From: Celerinatantimonas diazotrophica
Lineage (GTDB): Bacteria > Pseudomonadota > Gammaproteobacteria > Enterobacterales > Celerinatantimonadaceae
Reading direction: 5' to 3'
DNA: 64,000 nt
NCBI RefSeq assembly: GCF_004339545.1
Contig: NZ_SMGD01000011.1
Span: 434,001 to 498,000, forward strand
Below the pieces are notes generated by a model. It had not been told where the DNA came from, did no database searches, and worked only from the letters and a program-made list of their open reading frames with translations. A program made the position numbers and the translations under genes. Positions 1 through 8,014 of this stretch are shown in pieces; the stretch's first letter is position 1; every line of letters begins with the position of its first letter.

Positions 1-729
1 GGCGAGCAACAATCCTAAACTAATCATGGATGTTGCACCTAACATAAATATAACAAATAACACCAACACACTACCACGCATCGTCAAATGCAGAAACAGT
101 GTGGCGCAGATAAACAAGATCACGGTAATGGCCATAATCAGCACCAATCGTGAACAAACTTGGGCTAGCAAAAACTCAATCGGGCGAACCGGGGTCGCGC
201 TCAGTCGTTTTAACACCCCGTTTTTGCGATACCGAACAATGGCATATCCTACGCCCCACAAACCGCTAAACATAACGTTCATCCCCAACACTCCGGGCAA
301 AAACCAGTCGACATAGCGAATAGGCCTAGATGAAAGTTTAGCTGTCGTTAGCGGCACTTTAACCACGCCTTCCAATACTTTTTCGGCCATTACACTTTTA
401 GGGGATTTAGGGTTTACCCAATATCGGTTATGGCTTGGATCCACAACCAAGTCCAACTGATGACGCGCCAAATGTTTTTCGGCTTGCTTCTGGTCGGTAT
501 AATGATCAAAACTCAGATAAGGGGTGTTCCACAGAGGCTGCCATTGGCTTTGTTGCTGCCACTTGCCTACCACACCAATCTGATATTGCACCTTGCCTTG
601 ACCAGAGAAAAACACAGAAAACCCCACCAGTAATGCCAATGGGAAAAATATATTCCAAATAAGAGAGCTGCGATCACGAATGGACTCGAGATTACGAGCC
701 TGAAAAAGCGCCCAAATTCTATTGAACAT
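1..729 (-). CDS. ABC-2 type transporter permease (3' end beyond window)
   Basis: This is the membrane subunit of an ABC exporter, paired with the ATPase gene just upstream. Reading from the ATG at 729, the protein begins MFNRIWALFQARNLESIRDR and has a first membrane segment (FFPLALLVGFSVFF). A soluble loop with a VPLTTAKLS stretch follows, and then a run of further hydrophobic segments in the order usual for ABC-2 permeases. The reading frame stays open to base 1, so the C-terminus is missing. Only one base separates it from the stop of the ATPase gene, and its AGGAG ribosome site lies inside that gene's end, so the two are translationally coupled. The substrate cannot be told from the sequence; drug or lipid export is typical of the family. 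Confidence 0.85.
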   Translation of the reverse strand, partial: MFNRIWALFQARNLESIRDRSSLIWNIFFPLALLVGFSVFFSGQGKVQYQIGVVGKWQQQSQWQPLWNTPYLSFDHYTDQKQAEKHLARHQLDLVVDPSHNRYWVNPKSPKSVMAEKVLEGVVKVPLTTAKLSSRPIRYVDWFLPGVLGMNVMFSGLWGVGYAIVRYRKNGVLKRLSATPVRPIEFLLAQVCSRLVLIMAITVILFICATLFLHLTMRGSVLVLFVIFMLGATSMISLGLLLA

Positions 730-730
730 A

Positions 731-1612
731 CTAGCTCCTCAATGAACGCCCAGTAAGATTTAAAAACAGATCATCTAGATTAGGACGCTGGATTTGAATA
801 TCCCCCAATTGCAAACCGGCTTGTTGCAACTGCTCAATTTGAGCCTTAACATTATTGCTCTTCCAGCGACACCAACCATATTGGTGCTCACAACCAATCC
901 CAAGCGTATCCAATAACGGCTCATAGTCAGCACTCACACTGAGATAAATCCCCGGAATATGTTGATCCAATAGGTTTTGCGGTGTATCTCGCGCAATAAG
1001 TTGGCCTTGATCGACGATGCCAATTTCATCGCACAGATAATGGGCTTCATCCATGTAGTGAGTCGTCAATAACACCGTCTTACCCGATGCTTTTATTTGC
1101 TCAACTAGCTTCCAGAAATTAAGCCGAGCCTGAGGATCAAGCCCCGTTGTTGGTTCATCTAAAAAAAGGAGTTGTGGATCATTAATCAAGGCAATCGCTA
1201 GCAGCAATCGCTGGCGCTGACCACCTGAGAGTTTATGGGTGTCTTGCTCAGCAAGTTCATCGAGCTGACAACGCTGCAACAGTTCTCGTTCTGGTAGCGG
1301 TGATTCATACAAACGAGAGAATAATTTCAAGGTTTCCAATACATTTAAACGCTCTTGCAACGCAGTATTTTGAAACTGAATACCAATCAGTTGACGAAAA
1401 GTGGATGAGCGAGGCTTACCATGAAACAAAATCTCACCTTCATCTGGAGCTAAAACTCCTTCAAGCATTTCAATGGTCGTCGTTTTACCGGCTCCATTTG
1501 GCCCGAGCAGGCCAAAACACTGGCCCCCTTTCAGCGAAAAACTGATCCCATCAACCGCGACCTTGTTGTCAAAGCGTTTAGTTAACCGCCGTACCTGTAA
1601 AATATCTACCAT
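731..1612 (-). CDS. ABC transporter ATP-binding protein (ABC-2 exporter)
   Basis: This is the ATPase of the two-gene exporter shared with the downstream permease. It has a Walker A motif (GPNGAGKTT), the signature LSGGQRQR, a Walker B LLFLDEPTTGLDP and an H-loop LLTTHYMDE, all typical of the DrrA/CcmA-type ATPases that pair with ABC-2 permeases. The frame opens further upstream at 1645, but the ATG at 1612 has an AAGGGA site eight bases before it and starts the conserved MVDILQVRRLTKRF segment, so I use it. The C-terminal part (about 80 residues) is the usual variable accessory domain. Function as an ATP-driven exporter subunit is secure; the cargo is unknown. Confidence 0.9.
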   Translation of the reverse strand: MVDILQVRRLTKRFDNKVAVDGISFSLKGGQCFGLLGPNGAGKTTTIEMLEGVLAPDEGEILFHGKPRSSTFRQLIGIQFQNTALQERLNVLETLKLFSRLYESPLPERELLQRCQLDELAEQDTHKLSGGQRQRLLLAIALINDPQLLFLDEPTTGLDPQARLNFWKLVEQIKASGKTVLLTTHYMDEAHYLCDEIGIVDQGQLIARDTPQNLLDQHIPGIYLSVSADYEPLLDTLGIGCEHQYGWCRWKSNNVKAQIEQLQQAGLQLGDIQIQRPNLDDLFLNLTGRSLRS

Positions 1613-1702
1613 AACGTCCCTTTGCCGAATCACCCGTGTGAGCATACCAAAACTCAGAGTAATGTGCGCGCAAAGGCTGATTCTCCATTTTCTTTACCCA
1701 TA

Positions 1703-1732
1703 AAAAAGCCGCCCTGACAAGAGGCGGCTTTC
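1703..1732 (-). terminator. Rho-independent terminator after fklB
   Basis: Read on the minus strand, the arms AAAGCCGCC and GGCGGCTTT form a GC-rich stem followed by a run of T. It lies 15 bases past the fklB stop and ends that single-gene transcript before the ABC exporter genes. Confidence 0.85.
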
Positions 1733-1746
1733 AAAGCGAGGTGGGA

Positions 1747-2364
1747 TTACATCACACCTAACAATTCAACTTCAAATACCAGTGCCGAATAAGGTGCAAT
1801 CGCAGCGCCTGCCCCCTGAGAACCATAAGCCAGTTCCTGCGGAATATACAGTTTCCATTTGTCACCGACTTTCATATTCTGCAGTGCTTCAGTCCAACCT
1901 TTAATCACGCCATTAACTGGGAACTCAATCGGTTCACCACGTTGCACTGAACTGTCAAATACTGAGCCATCCACCAGAGTCCCGTGATAATGAACACGAA
2001 CTTTATCTTTCTCACTTGGTGTTGCGCCATCCCCGGATTCAACTACTTCATATTGCAGACCACTGGCGGTTACCTGCACTTCAGGGCGTTGCTGATTCTG
2101 AGCTAAGAACTGCTCACCAGCTTCTTTGTTTTCTTTGTGCTGTTCAGCCTGCTTGGCTTCAATTTTGGATGTAATCTGTTCAAATGCAGCGGCGATTAAA
2201 GACTCATCAACAGCCGGAGACTGACCAGTCATCATGTCGCGGATCCCGTTTAACATCGCTTCTACGTCAAGTCCGTCAAAGGCGGCCTGCTTGATCTGCT
2301 GACCAATCTGCATGCCGTAGCCATAGCTCGCCTGCGCTTCAACGCTGTTATACTGTTCGCTCAT
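1747..2364 (-). CDS. fklB: FKBP-type peptidyl-prolyl cis-trans isomerase FklB (FKBP22)
   Basis: This is a cytoplasmic FKBP22-type proline isomerase and folding helper. The 205 residues match the usual length of FklB. The N-terminal half is the helical dimerisation region (ASYGYGMQIGQQIKQ, then a long E/Q/K-rich helix). The C-terminal FKBP domain carries VRVHYHGTLVDGSVFDSS, the PIEFPVNGVIKGW segment and IPQELAYGSQGAG, which line the FK506/proline pocket. There is no signal peptide, which favours FklB over the periplasmic FkpA. AAAGGA lies eight bases before the ATG. It has its own terminator and looks like a single-gene unit. Confidence 0.93.
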   Translation of the reverse strand: MSEQYNSVEAQASYGYGMQIGQQIKQAAFDGLDVEAMLNGIRDMMTGQSPAVDESLIAAAFEQITSKIEAKQAEQHKENKEAGEQFLAQNQQRPEVQVTASGLQYEVVESGDGATPSEKDKVRVHYHGTLVDGSVFDSSVQRGEPIEFPVNGVIKGWTEALQNMKVGDKWKLYIPQELAYGSQGAGAAIAPYSALVFEVELLGVM

Positions 2365-2467
2365 AAAATTTTCCTTTGCTTGCGCTTTAAAAAGGCCAGA
2401 CTAACAAAATTAACGGGTAATTTCGCCCTCTTTTCATACTCAACACACTTTATGGGTCAAAACGCCA

Positions 2468-3979
2468 TTAGTTTGCTGAATGAGTTTTCGTCTGAACAAC
2501 CTGCCCCGTATTCGGATCGAGAATGAGTGGCTGAGCCTGTCTCTTTGTAAAATCAAATAAACTTAATAGTGAGCCAGCATCAGCGACATCCCCTTGCGAA
2601 AGGGTTCCTAATCGCCAGTTGTTCTCAATAAAACGAATGATAGAGCGCTGATCTAACAAATGATGATCCACATAATTGACTCTGGCATATGGCGAAATCG
2701 CCAAAAATGGCACTCTGGGACCAAATCCCTGTTGTCCTTTCTGGTTACTATTGGCATTTTTCAACGGATTAACATGATCATAAAACCCACCGGAATCAGT
2801 ATAAGTAATCACAATGGCCATGTGTTTCCACTGCGGTAACTTCTGCAATTGATTAATTATTTTTACCAGAAATTTTTGCTCATCCAATGGGCTGGAATAA
2901 TCAGCGCCCCCATTACTTGCTGATTTCGCTTTGATAAAGCTGACCGCTGGTAATTGATCCTTTTTAGCTAACTGATAAAACACTTTAAGATCATATTGGT
3001 GGTTGGCTTGATCTGCAGAACCTACCGAAGCTAAATGATATGGACTTAAATGATGTGGATTCGCTGTAGATTCAAAATACTGAAATGGATTTAAATGCGG
3101 CAGATAATCAAAAGAACGCTTACCAAAGGCATTCTTACTTTTACTATCACAGCGGGCCACTTCATTTTTCACACTCGTTGGCGCAAATCCGCCCTGAAAC
3201 CACCCCCAACTCACATGATGCTTATCGAGCAGATTGCCGATATTTTGCCCACTTAAGTACACTCGCCCGTCCCGAATCGTCGGGGCCAATAGCGCATTTT
3301 GCGCATTTTCAATGTGATCATACGAACAGTCATCAAAACGTGGATCAAAATCATCGGTGATCTGTTTAGCCATTAACCCTCTGGTATCATCGGGCCATGC
3401 TGGGCCACTACGCGCCGCAATTAAATTAATCGCCCCTGTCGTAGCAGCACCAAAATCCAACGTATAAAAGTTATCACTCATGGCATAGTGCTGTGCATAA
3501 TTCCACAGCGCCGTGACCGTATTACCATCGTAATAACCCATCACCTGACGCGTACATGCTTTCGATGTTTTGTTAGCCGTATTCTGAACAAACTTATCGA
3601 CTAAGCCGCCATCATAAGCGCTAATTTTTGCATCATATTGACTATTTTGCGCGCAAGGAACGATGGCCCGGCTTAACCGATAGGGCGCGATTTGATTCGG
3701 ATTATGCCTCAGTAAAGCCTTTGACAATCCGTTGACAGGGGGCGTGTTCTGCTGTGCATGAAAAACACGCTCGCCTTTACGATTCTGAGCCTTGGGATAA
3801 GTAGCAAAATAACGGTCAAACGATGTGCCTTCATCCACGATCACCACCAGATGCTTAATGGGAGTGGTCGTAGCACGAGTCTGCGACCAAACCTGTGGGG
3901 CATTTGGATCTTTTGCAGCACATCCTTGCAAAAGGACACCCAATAAGCAGCCAGCCAACGAAAATTTAAAGGTATTCAT
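2468..3979 (-). CDS. AcpA/phospholipase-C family lipoprotein, paralogue 1 (active site degenerate)
   Basis: This belongs to the phosphoesterase family (Pfam PF04185) of AcpA acid phosphatase and bacterial phospholipase C. I place the start at the ATG at 3979 because it opens a lipoprotein signal (lipobox LLQGC, Cys20); the frame itself extends upstream to 4060. The fold landmarks are present: IKHLVVIVDEGTSFDRYF, MGYYDGNTVTALWNYAQ, STANPHHL and FYDHVNPL. By comparison with AcpA (metal ligands E43, N44, D386, D387; nucleophile S175, recalled from the literature), E50 is kept, the Asn is G51, the Ser is A179 and the first Asp is T394, with D395 kept. It is therefore probably not an ordinary phosphatase. 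It is the last gene of a six-gene minus-strand block that contains two more paralogues. Confidence 0.85.
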   Translation of the reverse strand: MNTFKFSLAGCLLGVLLQGCAAKDPNAPQVWSQTRATTTPIKHLVVIVDEGTSFDRYFATYPKAQNRKGERVFHAQQNTPPVNGLSKALLRHNPNQIAPYRLSRAIVPCAQNSQYDAKISAYDGGLVDKFVQNTANKTSKACTRQVMGYYDGNTVTALWNYAQHYAMSDNFYTLDFGAATTGAINLIAARSGPAWPDDTRGLMAKQITDDFDPRFDDCSYDHIENAQNALLAPTIRDGRVYLSGQNIGNLLDKHHVSWGWFQGGFAPTSVKNEVARCDSKSKNAFGKRSFDYLPHLNPFQYFESTANPHHLSPYHLASVGSADQANHQYDLKVFYQLAKKDQLPAVSFIKAKSASNGGADYSSPLDEQKFLVKIINQLQKLPQWKHMAIVITYTDSGGFYDHVNPLKNANSNQKGQQGFGPRVPFLAISPYARVNYVDHHLLDQRSIIRFIENNWRLGTLSQGDVADAGSLLSLFDFTKRQAQPLILDPNTGQVVQTKTHSAN

Positions 3980-4137
3980 GTGCAATCTACATCGTCCAAT
4001 TTGAATAAGAAAGATATCAATAATTGGCACTAATGATAACAAGCTTAATCTCATGAACAAACATAAATTGCTCTCAATCGCCTTAAGCTATTTAAGCTTG
4101 CTGTTTGCACTTGTTCACAACTAAGTCATCTATCGCT

Positions 4138-5532
4138 TCATGGCTTTTGATTAAAATCAAACATCGAGCGCAACGAGTGAGCATAGCGATCAGGCGTAGC
4201 TTGTCCCAAGTAGCCCAGCTGCCAGTTCGTTTCAATGAAGCGCAAAACTGAACTTTGATCGAGCATCTTGTGCTCAACATAGTTATGTTTAGCCCATTTG
4301 GAGATCACTAAAAAAGGCAACCTTGGCCCGTAGCCATTGCCTAACATCGATTTAGCGGCGCGAGGAGGCGTGATATGGTCGTACCAACCGTTGGCACTGC
4401 TCCACTCCAGCATCACTGCGGTTGTAGACCATTGCTTAGTGTTTTTAAGATGACTTATCACTTGGCGCAAAAAAGCTTGCTCATCTAGTGGCGAAGAGGT
4501 TCCCACATGACCGTTATGAGCATGATCAGCGAACACAAAACTGACCGCAGGCAACTGGTTATGTTCAGTAGCCCACCACAGCAGTGACAAATCATATTGG
4601 TGATGTGCGGGACCATCATTGCCTAAATTAGCATGACTCTTGGGCGGCACATGGTGCCTATTTGCAGTTGATGCGAAATATTGAAAGGGATCGTCGTTAC
4701 TGCGATAAGCCGCTACTAAGGATCCCGCCTGATTCATGACTCGCTTATTCATAACTATTGTGCCATCAGCGCGATATGAACTGGGTTTAAATCCACCAAT
4801 AAAGGCGCCCCAACTCACCTGATGGGCGCTTAATAGATCACCAATATTAGGGCGTTGTAATGATACTTTAAAGCGTCCTTTAGAAGCATCATCATAAAGC
4901 GGCGGATTATTCCCCAGCAGTTCATCTTTATAACTAACCCCCGGTAAGACTTTTGGCATGATTCCTTGATTCACCCCAGCAATAATGTCTATCTGCCCTC
5001 CGGTGACAGTTGCATACTCGCTGGCAAAAAAGTGATCGGCTAATGCATAGTGTTGGGCATATCCCCATATCGCACTGAGCGTATTGCCATCATAATAGCC
5101 CATCACCGACTGCGGAAAACAACCATCGTCATTGATCGCATTCGGTCCCTGATCTTCCTGCCAGATAAACATATTATTGAGACCGTGGTTATAGGCACGC
5201 TGTTGTGCAATTACGCCATAGCCAAGGTCACAGGTCGGCTGACCAGGCGCCATTCGATAGGGGTTGGTGAGGTTCGGATTATGTGTCAGTAACGCTGGAG
5301 TAAAACCAGCCACTGCCGGTGTATCTTTACGCGCATGAAAAGCCACTTCAGTCGGATTATTCTGCGCATGAGGGTAAATACCAAAATAGCGATCAAAACT
5401 TTCATCTTGGAGCACCACGACCACCACATGCTTAATTGGCGTCTGCGTAGCCACCGCTTCGGCCATAGCAGCCCTAGCAAATGAGCTAACCAAGAGCAGC
5501 GATACGAGCCAACCACGTTTAATACCCACCAT
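4138..5532 (-). CDS. AcpA/phospholipase-C family exported protein, paralogue 2 (catalytic residues lost)
   Basis: This is the second member of the phosphoesterase family in the block. It has an ordinary secretory signal (MVGIKRGWLVSLLLVSSFARAAMA) instead of a lipobox. Conserved landmarks are TPIKHVVVVVLQDESFDRYF, VMGYYDGNTLSAIWGYAQHYA, STANRHHVPP and GWYDHITPP. Every catalytic position I can align is changed: the E-N metal pair is Q42-D43, the nucleophilic Ser is V176, and the D-D pair is S378-S379. The fold is likely kept without phosphatase chemistry. The start overlaps the end of the upstream P19-like gene by 14 bases, with an AGGA site inside that gene, so the two are translationally coupled. 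A binding or scaffold role is an inference only. Confidence 0.85.
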   Translation of the reverse strand: MVGIKRGWLVSLLLVSSFARAAMAEAVATQTPIKHVVVVVLQDESFDRYFGIYPHAQNNPTEVAFHARKDTPAVAGFTPALLTHNPNLTNPYRMAPGQPTCDLGYGVIAQQRAYNHGLNNMFIWQEDQGPNAINDDGCFPQSVMGYYDGNTLSAIWGYAQHYALADHFFASEYATVTGGQIDIIAGVNQGIMPKVLPGVSYKDELLGNNPPLYDDASKGRFKVSLQRPNIGDLLSAHQVSWGAFIGGFKPSSYRADGTIVMNKRVMNQAGSLVAAYRSNDDPFQYFASTANRHHVPPKSHANLGNDGPAHHQYDLSLLWWATEHNQLPAVSFVFADHAHNGHVGTSSPLDEQAFLRQVISHLKNTKQWSTTAVMLEWSSANGWYDHITPPRAAKSMLGNGYGPRLPFLVISKWAKHNYVEHKMLDQSSVLRFIETNWQLGYLGQATPDRYAHSLRSMFDFNQKP

Positions 5533-6040
5533 GTTTGCCTGTTCCTAAATAATCAAATTGGTAATGGCGCACAAATGGCTGCCACCATGGATAAACGCCT
5601 TTTTGCGCTTCGCTCAGCAAAAACATCCCATGATCACTGGGTGGCTGATAATAGTTGGTCAGCCGGTAATGCCCGGGACCATCGAGTTTGATATTCATTC
5701 CATAGTGCGGTCCGCCCTGTGCAACCATCGGCAAATAATCACCTTCATCGCGCCAATTCGAGCCGTCTTTCGTGAGCACAAAGTGAATTTTAAGCCCTGG
5801 GATCCAAGCTGTGGCTGGGAATCCTTGCGGATTTCCTGGCAACGCATGAACATCCGTTTCAAGATGGATGTCAGCGTGTTTAGGCATGCCTTTTTTCTTA
5901 GGTGACATAATGACCCCTTGAATATAACTGGCGCCAACCTTCATCCCATGGATACCGATATCGGGACCGAATACGACATCCATTGCCATAATCTGTCCCG
6001 AAAACAATGCGGTGATGAGCAACAAGCAGAAACGGATCAT
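5519..6040 (-). CDS. P19/Tp34-family periplasmic metal-binding protein (copy a)
   Basis: This is a periplasmic protein of the iron-transport P19/Tp34/FtrA family (PF10634), which binds copper or other metals and serves ferrous or ferric iron uptake. It has a 19-residue signal (to IMA), then the family core: ADIHLETDVHA, IPGLKIHFVLTK and YLPMVAQGGPHYG. The ligand positions known from P19 appear as H59, E61, M105 and H112, but the fourth ligand (P19 His132) aligns with L142. Its start overlaps the stop of copy b by four bases (ATGA), and its end overlaps paralogue 2 of the phosphoesterases. Tight coupling in the block suggests the products act together outside the cytoplasm. The exact metal is unknown. 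Confidence 0.8.
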   Translation of the reverse strand: MIRFCLLLITALFSGQIMAMDVVFGPDIGIHGMKVGASYIQGVIMSPKKKGMPKHADIHLETDVHALPGNPQGFPATAWIPGLKIHFVLTKDGSNWRDEGDYLPMVAQGGPHYGMNIKLDGPGHYRLTNYYQPPSDHGMFLLSEAQKGVYPWWQPFVRHYQFDYLGTGKHGGY

Positions 6041-6552
6041 TGTTGAACTCCCTGTAATGCAGTGATAGCGACGATTTGCCCATTGGCAGCAACCTGCATC
6101 TGATATTTATGTATAAATGGATGCCACCAAGGTGCTACGCCAGTGGCTTTATCTATATGGCGATAAAAGCCATTGTGCTCAGGCGAAATATAATGAATCG
6201 TCAGAAAGTAACGTCCGGGTTGCGTGAGCTGAATGACATGGCCATACTCGGGCCCAGTTAACGTCAGTCGCATCGGCAGTTGTCCCTGAGTTTGCGCTTT
6301 AGTAGCTAAACGCTTTAAGTGATAACTCACCTGACAATAGGGAATAAAATCGTTGGTAATAAAGCCATTTGGGTTATAGGCCTGTGCTTTTAGACGAGTC
6401 CATAACACCCAATGGTTAGTTTCAAAACGAATGCCTGATTGAATATGCATACCATCTTGATCACTAGATGAAAGCGTCACCGACTGTTTGGCTAAAACGC
6501 CACTTGAGAACAAAACCAACATGAAACTGACGCAATAAATAAAATAACGCAT
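6037..6552 (-). CDS. P19/Tp34-family periplasmic protein (copy b, divergent ligands)
   Basis: This is a paralogue of the adjacent P19-like gene, recognised by a signal peptide (to VLA at residue 21), NPNGF, a QLPMRLTLTGPEYGH segment aligned with the LPM..GPHYG core, and the shared GVAPWWHPFIHKY ending. The metal positions differ from copy a: His and Glu of the H-L-E motif are V49 and W51, Met is kept (M94), the second His is E102, and the C-terminal His that copy a lacks is present (H132). The two tandem copies therefore carry complementary halves of the P19 ligand set. It sits between the polyferredoxin gene (11-base gap) and copy a (4-base overlap). Confidence 0.72.
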   Translation of the reverse strand: MRYFIYCVSFMLVLFSSGVLAKQSVTLSSSDQDGMHIQSGIRFETNHWVLWTRLKAQAYNPNGFITNDFIPYCQVSYHLKRLATKAQTQGQLPMRLTLTGPEYGHVIQLTQPGRYFLTIHYISPEHNGFYRHIDKATGVAPWWHPFIHKYQMQVAANGQIVAITALQGVQQ

Positions 6553-6563
6553 GATTTAACCAA

Positions 6564-7955
6564 TCAACTCATAGTAAACGAAGGAAAAATAGTCCACATC
6601 GTGGCAACGGCCAGCAACAGACAGCCAGCCAGCACTGATACCCAAGCCAAAAGTAATGGCCGTACCGGTAACTGATACTGCTTAAGCCAACCGTTTGCAT
6701 TAAACACATTAAATGAAAAAGCAATGACCAACAGAATGAGTAAGATAATGATCTCACTTGGCCCGATAACCACTTTCAGTGAACTGAATAATGCAGTCCC
6801 TAAACCGAGCAAAATCCCCAGCATCGCTAGGGGAGCCAACTGATAGCCAAACAAACTCATGCGCTCGATCAGGGTTCCTGAATGAATCTTCTCTAGTGAT
6901 TTAGCCCCAAAGTAACTACACCCAATTAAGAACAGCGCGAATAAAACAGCGACAGAGCACATAAATGAACTAATTGCGATAAAATCCAGCCACATATAGT
7001 GCTGTCCCAGAACATCACTTTCATTCATTAACCAACTAGGGCCTGGCCTCAACGCCCATAACCAGTGATGCGCTAATGCCCAATGCCCCAGCGCTTGACG
7101 CCAGCTGACGAACCAGGGGGAACTGGGCCAAACAAATCCTGCAATAGCAAGCCCTGGCGCTAACCAGATAAACCAAAGTTCAGAAAAACACGGGGCATGT
7201 TGCTCAATATGGGCGACCTCAGAGCCGACCTCTCGCACCTCAATCGCCATTCCACCGCGAGATTGCGGCTTAACACAGCGCATACATTTAATACAGTGAC
7301 GTGAGCTTTGTTTCGAGCGCAGTTCAATATTGGTCGGGCACATACCGTCATCACGATAACCTTCTGCCCCGCCGCTAGGCTGCTTGGCGAAAACATTCAG
7401 CCGACCGAGCCTAGAAAAAACTCCAAGGACTGAACCAATCGGACACAAGTGACGACACCAAACTCGCCGGCCCCGCCCTTTTTCAGAGCCGAATAACAGA
7501 CCACAGCCAATCGCGAGCGCGAAAATAATGCCAAACAACACCAATGCGGCATGCAGGTCATCACGCACATCGAGAGTCTGAGCCCAAATGGTCACGATTA
7601 AAAAGCTGCAAGCGGTCGTCATTGGATGTTTCAGCCAGCGCGGTAAACGAACATGAGCGCCCAGATGACTGACCCATTCGCTGGTTGCGCCCAATGGACA
7701 AAAAAAGCCACACCAAAGTCGTCCTACCAGCAAAACAGATAGCAATGTCCCGGGGTACCAGATCGCCCATAAAGCCCATTCGCTAAAAAGCTGCGCGTTA
7801 TTCCACGGGGTTTGCCAGGCGTACTGAGGCACCGTCAAAAACAGAGGAACAATCAATAACGCCGCCAAAGCAACTAACATAACCAACTGGAAATAACGCG
7901 TATAACGAGCCAGTTGGACAAATTTCTGGCTCAATTTTGCTTGAAGAACACGCAC
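6564..7955 (-). CDS. FtrD/NapH-like 4Fe-4S membrane polyferredoxin
   Basis: This is an integral membrane electron-transfer protein. It has several hydrophobic segments, two CxxxCP motifs (CGFFCPLG and CRHLCPIG) and a cytoplasmic cluster motif CIKCMRCVKP with a further Cys in MCPTNIEL, as in NapH, CcoG-like proteins and FtrD of the FtrABCD iron system. The start is a GTG at 7955 with GGAGG six bases upstream; the nearby ATG is in another frame. In FtrABCD the polyferredoxin supplies or removes electrons during iron uptake with a P19-type protein. Here the two P19 genes follow it directly, but I find no FtrC-like permease or cupredoxin in the block. The electron-transfer role is well supported; an iron role is inferred from the neighbours. 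Confidence 0.8.
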   Translation of the reverse strand: MRVLQAKLSQKFVQLARYTRYFQLVMLVALAALLIVPLFLTVPQYAWQTPWNNAQLFSEWALWAIWYPGTLLSVLLVGRLWCGFFCPLGATSEWVSHLGAHVRLPRWLKHPMTTACSFLIVTIWAQTLDVRDDLHAALVLFGIIFALAIGCGLLFGSEKGRGRRVWCRHLCPIGSVLGVFSRLGRLNVFAKQPSGGAEGYRDDGMCPTNIELRSKQSSRHCIKCMRCVKPQSRGGMAIEVREVGSEVAHIEQHAPCFSELWFIWLAPGLAIAGFVWPSSPWFVSWRQALGHWALAHHWLWALRPGPSWLMNESDVLGQHYMWLDFIAISSFMCSVAVLFALFLIGCSYFGAKSLEKIHSGTLIERMSLFGYQLAPLAMLGILLGLGTALFSSLKVVIGPSEIIILLILLVIAFSFNVFNANGWLKQYQLPVRPLLLAWVSVLAGCLLLAVATMWTIFPSFTMS

Positions 7956-8014
7956 ATGACCCTCCTAAGTTTCAGCCAGAGTTGTTAAGCTCTGACTGAA
8001 ACCAGTACCACTAA

